Positions 36,162 to 45,557 of a DNA stretch of 64,000 nucleotides are shown in pieces. The stretch is taken from contig CANLXL010000001.1 of the NCBI GenBank assembly GCA_947495125.1, forward strand, positions 558,001-622,000, written 5' to 3'. This DNA is from an uncultured Flaviramulus sp. GTDB taxonomy: Bacteria > Bacteroidota > Bacteroidia > Flavobacteriales > Flavobacteriaceae. Within the stretch, counting starts at the first letter, position 1, and each line of letters opens with the position of its first letter. The translations under genes and the position numbers were made by a program. A model generated the notes under the pieces. That model was not told the DNA's origin and ran no database searches. It saw only the letters and a program-made list of their open reading frames with translations.

Positions 36162-36282
36162 CAAATAATTTCGTAATTGTAAATTATTTCTTTACCTAGA
36201 GTTTACATAGATTTAACCCGAGGAGTGAAAATATAATTACAAAAAATTAAACTGACGAATTCATTAATTTTAAAAATATTGT

Positions 36283-39200
36283 ATGAAAACAACAATGAAT
36301 AGTTTACTGTTTTTTCTGTTTTTTGCACCAATATGTTTGTTTGGGCAAAATTCACTTACAGGGACAGTAACGGAACAATCAACTTCTATTCCGCTTCCAG
36401 GGGTTAATGTTGTTATAAAAGGCACAACTACAGGAACAGCAACAGATTTTGACGGGAATTATCAAATTGACGTTAATAATGGAGATATTATAGTATTCTC
36501 TTATATTGGCTATAACCCCATAGAAATTACATATTCGGGGCAATCAACGCTAGATGTAGAACTTAAGGAAGACACTGCACAATTAGATGAAATAGTTATT
36601 ATAGGTTATGGTAGTGTTAAAAAAGAAGATTTAACAGGGTCTGTTGATGTTATCTCATCTAAAGATTTTAACCAAGGTGCTGTCATGTCACCAGATCAAC
36701 TACTGCAGGGTAAAGCTGCCGGTGTAAGAATTACAAGTGCTGGAGGCCAACCTGATGCCGCTCCAAATATTAGAATTCGTGGAGGATCATCTTTATCGGG
36801 AAACAACAGCCCTTTAATTGTAATTGATGGCGTTCCCTTAGATAATGGTGGTGTTGCAGGTGTTGGTAATCCATTAAGTCTTATTAACCCAAATGATATT
36901 GAAAGCTTTAGCATTTTAAAAGATGCTTCAGCCACTGCCATCTATGGATCAAGAGCTTCTAACGGTGTACTTATAATTACCACTAAAAAAGGAACTTCCG
37001 GTGAAGCCAAGTTTAATTTTTCTGCTAGGACCTCTTTAAGTAGTATTGGCTCTAATGACCAAATACCCGTAATGGATGGGAATACGTTTGTACAATTTGC
37101 TCAAATGTACTTTCCAGATAATCTGGATGCTTTAGGAGTACCCGTTGGAGCTGCAAACACAAGCGAACCCAGTAATATAATTACTGTAACGGATCGAGAC
37201 GGAAACCAAGTACAACGTCAAATTTATAATACCGATTGGCAGGATGTTATTTACAGAACTGCGATAACCAAAGATTATAATTTTAGCGCAAGAGCTTATT
37301 TATTTGATAAAATTCCGTTGAGAGCTTCTGTCGGTTATAATGATACTGAAGGCGTCGTAAAAACCAATGATTATGAAAGAGTTACAGCAGCTTTAAGATT
37401 ATCGCCGAAGTTTTTTGATAATCATTTAAAAGTAGATATTAATGCTAAAGGCACTTTTGTAGACAAAAATTCTATTGATGATGGCGCTGCTTTAGGCGGT
37501 GCAGTTTCAATGGATCCTACGAAACCAATATATGATAGTAATTCTATATTTGGAGGCTTTTATCAACAATTACAAGCACCAGACAACCCTAATGCACCCA
37601 ATGCAAAAGCGGGATCAGGAAATCCTTTAGGCGTTTTACTTCAACGTATGAGACCTGAAAAAGTAAACCGCTTACTGGGTAATATTGAGCTGGATTATAA
37701 GTTTCATTTTATGCCGGAATTAAGAGCTGTAGTAAACTTAGGTTTAGAAGCTTCAAGAGCAGAAATCGTAGAAACTTTTTCCGATAACGCTATTAATGCC
37801 TATGCCTTAGTTCCAGATACCAATGAGCCAGCTGGTACGTACATTTTCAATCCAGGTAAAAGTTTTGGTGAAAATCAGCATATTACTAACACCACAATGG
37901 AGTCTTATTTAGCATACCGAAAAGAATTCGATAATTTCTTTATTAATAACTTTGATGTGCAAGCAGGTTATTCATATCAAAATTTTAAGAATGATGGAAA
38001 TAAAGAAGAATTTGAAAACGACCCTGTATCCGGAGTAAGAGTTCCAAATATAGATCCTCTAAATATTAATAACAGGTATTTTAATGAGTTAAATCTGCAA
38101 TCATTTTTCGGAAGAGCCAACCTTAACTTAGCCAACAAATATTTATTGACTGCTTCATTTAGAGCAGATGGTTCGTCTTTTTTCACAGAAGATAACCGTT
38201 GGGGGTATTTCCCTGCCGCTGCCCTAGCCTGGAAATTGAAAGAAGAAAGCTTTTTAAAAGACGTTAATTTTGTTAACGATTTTAAATTACGATTGGGTTG
38301 GGGTGAAACAGGACAACAAGACATTTCGGGACAAGTTGGTTTTTACCCCGCCATCCCTTTGTTCGAAGTTGGTTCTCCAGAAAGTCAATATATTTCAGGG
38401 GTAAACCTTTACAATGCTAAGGAATTTAATCCAGATCTAACTTGGGAAAAAACAACAACGTATAATGCTGGTGTAGATTTCGATTTTTTTGCTAAGAGTG
38501 TGTTATCCGGTTCTTTTGATATTTTTAAAAGAGAAACAAGAGATTTATTAGTATTAACAAATGTACCTCCCGGGCAAGCACTAAGCGACCAAGTCATTCA
38601 AAATGTAGGGGCCACAGAAAGTAAAGGTTTCGAATTAAACTTAAACTTAAGCCCCATACAAAATGATGCTTTTGAGTTTTCTCTTAACGGTAATTTATCA
38701 TACAATATTACTGAAGTGACCGATTTAGATGGTGCAGAACAAATTACAGTTAATACCGACGGAACCAGGTTAGCCATTGGAACAGGTAATTTTTTATTAA
38801 GACATGCTGTCGGTGAGCAGGCAAACTCTGCTTGGGTACATAAGCAAGTTTATGATACGGACGGAAATCCTATTTTAGGTTCTTTTGTAGATCTAAATGA
38901 TGATGGCAGAATTACAGAAGATGACAGGTATTATAGAGCCATTCAACCTAACTGGACATTTGGTTTTGGTTTCAATATGAATTATAAAAACTGGGATTTT
39001 AGTGCAAGCTTTAGAGGGCAATTTGATGGGGAAATATACAATTCTAGAAGATTAACACATGGAGCTGTGGAAAACGCTTTATCTTTAGATGGAAACTCCT
39101 TTAACAATACGCTAAACTTTTTTACTGGAGAAGCGAGTCCTGTGTTCACAGATATTTTAGACCCTGTACAATACTCAGACTACTTTATTGAAGGCGCATC

Positions 39201-39405
39201 ATTCTTAAGATGTGAAAACATTGTGATTGGTCATACACTCAGCAATGTTATAAAAAATGCAACATTAAAAATATATGGAGCTGTTAATAATCCATTCTTA
39301 ATTACAAATTATTCCGGACAAGATCCTGAGAATTTCACAGGAATAGATAATGATTTCTATCCAAGAGCAACCGTATATAACCTAGGTGTAAATATTGATT
39401 TTTAA
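36283..39405 (+). CDS. susC: SusC-like TonB-dependent maltooligosaccharide transporter
   Basis: This 1040-residue outer-membrane protein has a signal peptide (FFAPICLFGQ). A carboxypeptidase-regulatory-like domain follows at about 25-100 (LTGTVTEQSTSIPLPGVNVV). The plug, at about 105-230, bears KDASATAIYGSRASNG. The barrel ends in NLGVNIDF. It has no STN domain, which fits control by LacI instead of a sigma/anti-sigma pair. It is the first gene of a rightward susCDE operon, 12 bases before susD. The alpha-glucan assignment comes from the surrounding enzymes. Confidence 0.96.
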   Translation: MKTTMNSLLFFLFFAPICLFGQNSLTGTVTEQSTSIPLPGVNVVIKGTTTGTATDFDGNYQIDVNNGDIIVFSYIGYNPIEITYSGQSTLDVELKEDTAQLDEIVIIGYGSVKKEDLTGSVDVISSKDFNQGAVMSPDQLLQGKAAGVRITSAGGQPDAAPNIRIRGGSSLSGNNSPLIVIDGVPLDNGGVAGVGNPLSLINPNDIESFSILKDASATAIYGSRASNGVLIITTKKGTSGEAKFNFSARTSLSSIGSNDQIPVMDGNTFVQFAQMYFPDNLDALGVPVGAANTSEPSNIITVTDRDGNQVQRQIYNTDWQDVIYRTAITKDYNFSARAYLFDKIPLRASVGYNDTEGVVKTNDYERVTAALRLSPKFFDNHLKVDINAKGTFVDKNSIDDGAALGGAVSMDPTKPIYDSNSIFGGFYQQLQAPDNPNAPNAKAGSGNPLGVLLQRMRPEKVNRLLGNIELDYKFHFMPELRAVVNLGLEASRAEIVETFSDNAINAYALVPDTNEPAGTYIFNPGKSFGENQHITNTTMESYLAYRKEFDNFFINNFDVQAGYSYQNFKNDGNKEEFENDPVSGVRVPNIDPLNINNRYFNELNLQSFFGRANLNLANKYLLTASFRADGSSFFTEDNRWGYFPAAALAWKLKEESFLKDVNFVNDFKLRLGWGETGQQDISGQVGFYPAIPLFEVGSPESQYISGVNLYNAKEFNPDLTWEKTTTYNAGVDFDFFAKSVLSGSFDIFKRETRDLLVLTNVPPGQALSDQVIQNVGATESKGFELNLNLSPIQNDAFEFSLNGNLSYNITEVTDLDGAEQITVNTDGTRLAIGTGNFLLRHAVGEQANSAWVHKQVYDTDGNPILGSFVDLNDDGRITEDDRYYRAIQPNWTFGFGFNMNYKNWDFSASFRGQFDGEIYNSRRLTHGAVENALSLDGNSFNNTLNFFTGEASPVFTDILDPVQYSDYFIEGASFLRCENIVIGHTLSNVIKNATLKIYGAVNNPFLITNYSGQDPENFTGIDNDFYPRATVYNLGVNIDF

Positions 39406-39417
39406 ATTAAAAAAATT

Positions 39418-40965
39418 ATGAAAAATAACATTTTAAAATTACTATTTGGTTTAGTAATTGTTAGCACCATAACTACTGGATGCACAAGTGAATTAGATAC
39501 TAAACCATTGATTGAACTCTCACTTGAGGAGCTTTTAGAGCAAGATCCAAAAGCCGTAGAAGGTATTTTATCTAGACTATATGGCTCCTTTGCCCTTTCT
39601 GGTGCTGATGGTTCTGGAAGTTCGGATATTAGTGACGATGCCGGAGAATCTCCTTTTTTAAGAGGTATTATAAATCTACAGGATTTTGCCGCTGATGCCA
39701 TGAAAAACCGCTGGGGCGATAATGGTTTAGATCAATTAACAACAACTAGTGATTGGACCGCCGAAAACAAATTTTTTAGATATTTATATAACAGAATATT
39801 TTTCACCATTCCACAGTGTAACAACTTGTTATCAATATTACCAAATGTTGATGTAGAAAATAAAGATGTTATTATATCTGAAGTTCGATTTATAAGAGCT
39901 TTAGCTAACTATTATTTAATAGATGTATTTGGTAAAGGGGTATTAGCCACTGAAGAAAATTTTGGTCAAACCGAATCACTGCCTGAAGCCTCTCGTCAAG
40001 AATTATTTGACTATGTCGAGTCTGAATTATTAGCTATAGAACCTTTATTATTAGATAATAACACCTACGGAAGAGCTACTAAAGGAGCGGCTCAAATGCT
40101 TTTGGCTAAACTCTATCTTAATGCCCAGGTATATACCGGTACAGCAAGATATGATGATGCCGCTACTTATGCAAACAGAGTTATTACTGAAGGTCCATAT
40201 TCTTTAGCAACAGATTTTGTGAGCTTGTTTTCTGCAGACAACGACACGTCAAGTGAAATTATCTTTCCTTTAATTGCTGATTCTCAAGTAAGTCAAAGTT
40301 TCGGAAACACGACATACATTGTTAATGGTAGTTTAAACTCTGATACAACACCATTAGCCCAATTTGGTGCTACTGAAGGCTGGGGAGGTCATAGATCTTC
40401 CAAAGCTTGGTATGGTTTATTTGGCGATTTAAATACTACGACTGATATTAGAGCAAGTTTGTTTTGGACGGAAGGACACAATTACGAAATGGAAGATTAT
40501 AAAGAGTGGACCGATGGTTACCCTTCCGTAAAATTCAGAAATACAAACTTTACAGGGACCTCTTTACCTTCAAGTTTCTCAAGTACAGATTTTCCGCTTT
40601 TCAGACTTGCCGATGCCTACTTAATGTATGCAGAATGTGCGGTAAGAGGAGCATCGGGAACAGATATGGGAACAGCTGTGCAATATGTTAATGCTGTTAG
40701 AACAAGATCAAATGCAAGTATTGTAACTCAAAACGATTTAACGGAACAATTTATAATCGACGAACGCGCAAGAGAACTCAACCTTGAAGGGCACAGACGT
40801 ACCGATTTAATACGATTCGGAATGTTTACCGGAAGCTCGTATTTATGGCCATGGAAAGGTGGTGTGAAAGATGGAACTTCAATTCCGGACACCTATAAAT
40901 TATATCCAATCCCTTCATCTGCTATACAAGCAAACCCGAATTTAACTCAAAACCCAGGATTTTAA
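39418..40965 (+). CDS. susD: SusD-like starch-binding lipoprotein
   Basis: This 515-residue lipoprotein (ITTGC, Cys22) has the SusD fold. The N-terminal helical part includes EVRFIRALANYYLIDVFGKG. The C-terminal part includes FRLADAYLMYAECAVRGAS and LNLEGHRRTDLIRFGMF, and ends in LTQNPGF. It caps the preceding SusC and binds maltooligosaccharides at the surface. The gene is 12 bases after susC and 18 before the SusE/F-like gene. Confidence 0.96.
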   Translation: MKNNILKLLFGLVIVSTITTGCTSELDTKPLIELSLEELLEQDPKAVEGILSRLYGSFALSGADGSGSSDISDDAGESPFLRGIINLQDFAADAMKNRWGDNGLDQLTTTSDWTAENKFFRYLYNRIFFTIPQCNNLLSILPNVDVENKDVIISEVRFIRALANYYLIDVFGKGVLATEENFGQTESLPEASRQELFDYVESELLAIEPLLLDNNTYGRATKGAAQMLLAKLYLNAQVYTGTARYDDAATYANRVITEGPYSLATDFVSLFSADNDTSSEIIFPLIADSQVSQSFGNTTYIVNGSLNSDTTPLAQFGATEGWGGHRSSKAWYGLFGDLNTTTDIRASLFWTEGHNYEMEDYKEWTDGYPSVKFRNTNFTGTSLPSSFSSTDFPLFRLADAYLMYAECAVRGASGTDMGTAVQYVNAVRTRSNASIVTQNDLTEQFIIDERARELNLEGHRRTDLIRFGMFTGSSYLWPWKGGVKDGTSIPDTYKLYPIPSSAIQANPNLTQNPGF

Positions 40966-40983
40966 AACTAAATATAAACGATT

Positions 40984-42342
40984 ATGAAAAATATAAAACT
41001 TTTATCACTCTTATTAATAGCTTTCATTGGCTTCAATGCCTGTGATCAGGACGATGATTTAGTATTCACGGCAAAAGAACCTGTAGAGGGTATACATTTT
41101 TCGAATTCCTTTTTAGACGAATACGTACTAACAGTTGCAGCATCGAATAACTTAGGTGAGCGCTTTACATGGCAAGACGCTGATTTTGGTGTGCCAACTA
41201 ATACAACTTACGAATTAGAAAATTCGATTTTAGGAGACTTTACTGATGCAACTACTGTAGGATCTACTAATGGCAATGAACTTGCGGTTACTATTGGTAC
41301 AATGCTTGGTTTTGCGGAAGCTGCCGGATTAGATAACGACCCTAACACAGAAGATTTACCAAATACGGGAACACTATACTTTAGAGTAAAAGCATTTATT
41401 GGAACTGAAGGGCTTCCAACATATTCCGCAATACAAGAACTTACAGTAGTTTTACCAGAAACAGTAGCTGGTGGAGGAGGTGGTTTTGAAATAGCCTCAT
41501 GGGGTGTAGTAGGCTCTGGTTATAATAACTGGGGAGGATTTGCTGATGGCCAGTTTTTCACAACTGCAGTTCCCGGAGTTATTGTGTCATACGTAAATCT
41601 TGTAGATGGCGAAATTAAATTCCGTGAGAACAATGCATGGGATAGTAATTTAGGTGATGCTAATGGTGATGGTATTTTAGATAGTGATAATGACAACAAT
41701 ATTGCAGTCACTGCTGGCGATTATAAAATAACTATAAATACCAATGATAATTCGTATACTATCGAACCTTTTTCTTGGGGCGTTGTTGGATCCGGTTTTA
41801 ATGATTGGGGAGGTGCAGGCCCAGATGCTAAATTTTATTACGATTACACGACTGATACTTTTAAAGTAGGTGTTGCGTTGCTAGACGGTGAAATAAAATT
41901 TAGAATGAATAACACCTGGGATGTTGCTTTTGGCGATGCAACCGGTGATGGTGTTTTAGACACAGATGCTGAAAATAATATCGCATCAACTGCCGGACAC
42001 TATTTAATCACAATCAACCTAAACGATAATACGTATTCTATTGAGGAATCTAATGTATTTGGCGTTGTAGGATCCGGTTATAATGATTGGGGAGCCACTC
42101 CGGATGCCACATTAACTGAAATTCAACCTGGCGTATGGTTTGTAGAGAACGTTACGCTTTTAGATGGTGAAATTAAATTTCGTCAAAATGATACATGGGA
42201 TGTGAGCTATGGTGATGCAACAGGTGATAATATTTTAGATACCGACGCCGATAACAATATTGCTTCTGAAGCCGGAAACTATGTTATAAGTATAGATTTT
42301 AATGATCCTGATGGACCTAAATACGCTTTAGGAAAAAGGTAA
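40984..42342 (+). CDS. SusE/SusF-like starch-binding lipoprotein with three repeated modules
   Basis: This 452-residue lipoprotein (IGFNAC, Cys20) starts with a SusE-type N-terminal domain at about 25-160. Three similar modules of about 93 residues follow at 173-264, 265-358 and 359-452. Each begins WGVVGSG or FGVVGSG and contains LDGEIKFR (VDGEIKFR in the first) followed by a WD and a GDANGDG or GDATGD loop. The Trp, Lys and Arg positions recall the starch-contact residues of SusE/F modules. It should hold starch at the cell surface for the susCD complex and the secreted amylase. A strong terminator follows. Confidence 0.9.
   Translation: MKNIKLLSLLLIAFIGFNACDQDDDLVFTAKEPVEGIHFSNSFLDEYVLTVAASNNLGERFTWQDADFGVPTNTTYELENSILGDFTDATTVGSTNGNELAVTIGTMLGFAEAAGLDNDPNTEDLPNTGTLYFRVKAFIGTEGLPTYSAIQELTVVLPETVAGGGGGFEIASWGVVGSGYNNWGGFADGQFFTTAVPGVIVSYVNLVDGEIKFRENNAWDSNLGDANGDGILDSDNDNNIAVTAGDYKITINTNDNSYTIEPFSWGVVGSGFNDWGGAGPDAKFYYDYTTDTFKVGVALLDGEIKFRMNNTWDVAFGDATGDGVLDTDAENNIASTAGHYLITINLNDNTYSIEESNVFGVVGSGYNDWGATPDATLTEIQPGVWFVENVTLLDGEIKFRQNDTWDVSYGDATGDNILDTDADNNIASEAGNYVISIDFNDPDGPKYALGKR
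41500..42342 (+). repeat. Three tandem coding repeats (starch-binding modules)
   Basis: The units lie at 41500-41775, 41776-42057 and 42058-42342. The proteins are clearly alike; at DNA level only short blocks are identical (around GATGGTGAAATTAAATT), so the duplications are old, diverged ones. Confidence 0.8.
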
Positions 42343-42370
42343 ACATACTTAATATGTAAATATAATATCT

Positions 42371-42411
42371 AAAAGAGGTTGCATTTATTATAATAAATAC
42401 AACCTCTTTTT
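42371..42411 (+). terminator. Terminator after the susCDE operon
   Basis: AAAAGAGGTTG at 42371-42381 pairs with CAACCTCTTTT at 42400-42410. An inner ATTTATTA/TAATAAAT extends the stem after one mismatch, and a T-run follows. It separates susCDE from the secreted amylase gene. Confidence 0.85.
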
Positions 42412-42428
42412 ATTTAACTGCTATTGTT

Positions 42429-45317
42429 ATGAAAAAAATTACGCTTTTACTTTCCTTATTTTTAATTACTATATGCTGCTTTGCTCAACAGCAAACCATC
42501 ACATATTCTGTAAGTCCTTCTGTTTTTGAGGAAGATGACACTATTACCATCACATTTCAAGGAAGCAGTATTGATGAAGTGGCATGGGGTGTTACTGGCA
42601 ACGCACTCTATTTGTGGTCATGGTCTTATGACACTAACTTATCTAATTTACAGGATTGTCCTACTAATGGAGATTGGGCAAACTCCAACGAAACCAATAA
42701 ACTTACCTATAACAGTGGAACAGATATGTATAGTATCACTTTTGTTCCCTCTTCATTTTATGCCAGAACCGGAATTGGCAGAATTGGCTTTCTAATAAAA
42801 GCAAAAGATGCCTCTGGAGATAAAAAATCTCAGGATATTTTAGTCGATGTTGGTGCATTTCAAGTGTCATTAACCGCTCCAACAGTTTCAACATCTATTT
42901 TAAGTTCAGGAAATAATTTATCCATTACAGCAACAAATACCGGTGGTAATGCAGACTATGTTTTAAAAGCAAATGATGTTACCATAGATACACAATTAAG
43001 TACTGTATCCTATTCATATACGGATATGAATATTACGAATAACAAAAGTTATGTTTTAGAAGTTACCGTTAGTGGAGATACTAAAACCAAATCTTTTTCG
43101 GCATTAGTAGATCCAGTAACGGCATTTAGTATCATGCCACAAACTTATGAAGACGGCATTACTTATGACGAAAGCGACCCCACAAAGGCCACATTGGTCC
43201 TTTACGCCACAGGAAAAGACTTTGTGTATGTTGCCGGTAGTTTCAATAATTGGCAGCCAGATAATAATTATGCCATGAAACGAGACCCTTCCAGAAACAA
43301 CAAATTCTGGATTACTTTAACGGGTCTAACACCTGGACAGATTGAGACCTTTCAGTATTGGGTAGTCGATAAAACACCTATAGCCAACTCGCCGGCTTTA
43401 GTAAAAACGGCCGATCCCTATGCTACTCTGGTACTATCTCCTTTTGACGATCCATCGATACCCTCAAGTACGTATCCCAGCTTACCAGCCTATCCTTCTG
43501 GACAGGAACGTGAAGTAACGGTACTACAAACCAATCAAACAGCCTATAATTGGCAAGTCACAAACTTTAATAAACCTAAAAAAGAAGACTTAATAATCTA
43601 TGAGGTCCTCATTAGAGATTTTGATGCCGACAGAAATTTTCAAGATATTATTGACAAAATTGACTATTTCAAAAATTTAAATATAAACGCCATTGAATTA
43701 ATGCCTGTTATGGAGTTTGAAGGCAATGAAAGCTGGGGTTACAACACCGCTTTTCATATGGCTTTAGATAAGTTTTATGGCACCGAAGACAAGTTCAGAG
43801 AGCTCGTAGATGTATGCCATCAAAACGGTATCGCCGTTATTCTGGATATTGCTTTAAATCATGCTTTTGGAAGAAACCCCATGGTACGGATGTGGATGGA
43901 TGATGCCGATGGTGATGGCTGGGGTGGACCAAGTTCAGAAAACCCCTATTTTAATCAAACTGCAAAACATTCGTATAGTGTTGGGTACGACTTTAATCAC
44001 TCAAATTCATTTACTCAAGTTTTTGTAAAGCGCGTTGTAAAGCATTGGATAGAAAATTTTAAAATTGATGGGTTCCGTTGGGATTTAACTAAAGGATTTA
44101 CACAAAATTGTTCTTCTGGTGATGAGAGCTGCACGAATAGCTACCAACAGGATCGCGTTGATATCTTAAAAGCATATGCCGACTATTCCTGGAGTCTTGA
44201 CGAAACACATTATGTTATTTTCGAGCATTTAGGAGGTGATACCGAAGAACAGGAATGGGCAAATTACAGACTTGGAGATGCCACTCCTAAAGGTATTATG
44301 ATGTGGGGGGAGATGTGGGATCCCTATAAAAATCTGGCTCAAGGACAATCCAGTGATATAAATTTTGACAGAATGGGGCATACCGCCCATGGGTTTACTG
44401 GGAAACGCTCCTTGGGATATCCCGAAAGTCACGACAAAGACCGTATCATGTATGAAATGACAGCGTTCGGTATTAATACGACCCCTTCACATAATGTACG
44501 TGATCTTAATACAGCCTTAACTAGAATGTCTGCTCTCGGCGCTGTAACAATACCTATTCCCGGGCCTAAAATGATCTGGCATTTTGCAGATTTAGGTATG
44601 GACAATTCTATCTGGACCTGCTCTAATGGTGTTGTAAATTCAGATTATGATGGTAATAATGATGGGGATTGTAAGCTAGATACCAAACCACAGCCTCAAT
44701 GGGTAAATAACTGGTCTGCCGATGCTAACCGAAGCCAGATTTATAATGATTGGGCACGGCTAAATGCCTTAAAGATCAATGAAGACGTATTTGAAGGTAA
44801 TTACACTATAAGTTCCGGATCTCAAACACCAAGAATAAGTATTTATACAGGCGATGAAAACACTTCGGGTTCAGGGCTTAAAAATGTTATTATTATCGCT
44901 AATTTTTCTGTAACAAGTCAAAGTATAAATCCAAATTTCCCATATACCGGAACCTGGTACGACCTTATGGATGAAACGGGTAGCACCACCATAGACGGGT
45001 CAACAAATTCCATTAATCTTGCTCCAGGAACTTTTAAACTTTATGGAAATCAAGTTTCAACACTATCGGTTCAAGACGTTAACACAAATTTAGGCCTAAA
45101 GCTATATCCAAATCCAACGACAACATCGTTTCAAATAAATAAAACCGTTGAATCTGTATCCATTTTCGATCTAACAGGCAAACAGGTTAAAGCTTACAAA
45201 GGAAACTTCAGCAAAGAACACCATTTCGATATTTCGAATTTACCTAGAAGTATGTATTTGGTAAAATCTACAAATGATTTGGGAAATACCCATACCGCAA
45301 AACTTGTTAAGCTCTAG
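42429..45317 (+). CDS. T9SS-secreted multidomain GH13 amylase
   Basis: This 962-residue protein has a signal peptide (LITICCFAQ), an unassigned N-terminal beta domain at about 28-145, a second beta segment to about 230 and a CBM48-like domain at about 255-315 (VYVAGSFNNWQPDNN). The GH13 barrel follows at about 385-790. Catalytic motifs are LDIALNH, GFRWDLTKG with Asp552, YVIFEHLGGD with Glu599 and YPESHDKDR with Asp669. The last 80 residues (LKLYPNPTTTSFQI, then ISNLPRSMYLVKS) are a Por-type sorting domain, so the type IX system should export it to the surface or medium, where it makes the first cuts in starch or glycogen. A terminator follows. Confidence 0.93.
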   Translation: MKKITLLLSLFLITICCFAQQQTITYSVSPSVFEEDDTITITFQGSSIDEVAWGVTGNALYLWSWSYDTNLSNLQDCPTNGDWANSNETNKLTYNSGTDMYSITFVPSSFYARTGIGRIGFLIKAKDASGDKKSQDILVDVGAFQVSLTAPTVSTSILSSGNNLSITATNTGGNADYVLKANDVTIDTQLSTVSYSYTDMNITNNKSYVLEVTVSGDTKTKSFSALVDPVTAFSIMPQTYEDGITYDESDPTKATLVLYATGKDFVYVAGSFNNWQPDNNYAMKRDPSRNNKFWITLTGLTPGQIETFQYWVVDKTPIANSPALVKTADPYATLVLSPFDDPSIPSSTYPSLPAYPSGQEREVTVLQTNQTAYNWQVTNFNKPKKEDLIIYEVLIRDFDADRNFQDIIDKIDYFKNLNINAIELMPVMEFEGNESWGYNTAFHMALDKFYGTEDKFRELVDVCHQNGIAVILDIALNHAFGRNPMVRMWMDDADGDGWGGPSSENPYFNQTAKHSYSVGYDFNHSNSFTQVFVKRVVKHWIENFKIDGFRWDLTKGFTQNCSSGDESCTNSYQQDRVDILKAYADYSWSLDETHYVIFEHLGGDTEEQEWANYRLGDATPKGIMMWGEMWDPYKNLAQGQSSDINFDRMGHTAHGFTGKRSLGYPESHDKDRIMYEMTAFGINTTPSHNVRDLNTALTRMSALGAVTIPIPGPKMIWHFADLGMDNSIWTCSNGVVNSDYDGNNDGDCKLDTKPQPQWVNNWSADANRSQIYNDWARLNALKINEDVFEGNYTISSGSQTPRISIYTGDENTSGSGLKNVIIIANFSVTSQSINPNFPYTGTWYDLMDETGSTTIDGSTNSINLAPGTFKLYGNQVSTLSVQDVNTNLGLKLYPNPTTTSFQINKTVESVSIFDLTGKQVKAYKGNFSKEHHFDISNLPRSMYLVKSTNDLGNTHTAKLVKL

Positions 45318-45349
45318 TTTAATTGACTTATAATAATTAATTGCCATAC

Positions 45350-45379
45350 AAAAGCTTCTCAAAATTTTGGGAAGCTTTT
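45350..45379 (+). terminator. Terminator after the secreted amylase gene
   Basis: AAAAGCTTC at 45350-45358 pairs with GAAGCTTTT at 45371-45379. The loop itself can pair AAAA with TTTT. A T-rich tail follows. Confidence 0.75.
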
Positions 45380-45557
45380 ATATTTTTTACGGTAGTAGAT
45401 ACTTTCTTTGGATGTGCGATCGAGATAAACATCCCGATCAAGACTTTATCACGGCGTATTTCCCAAACTATACAACATTAATTGTTCGGTTAGAATTAAT
45501 AAAACTGAATACGAGAAAATTGTTGATTTAAAATTTATTCTATCGTGTTTCATTAGT

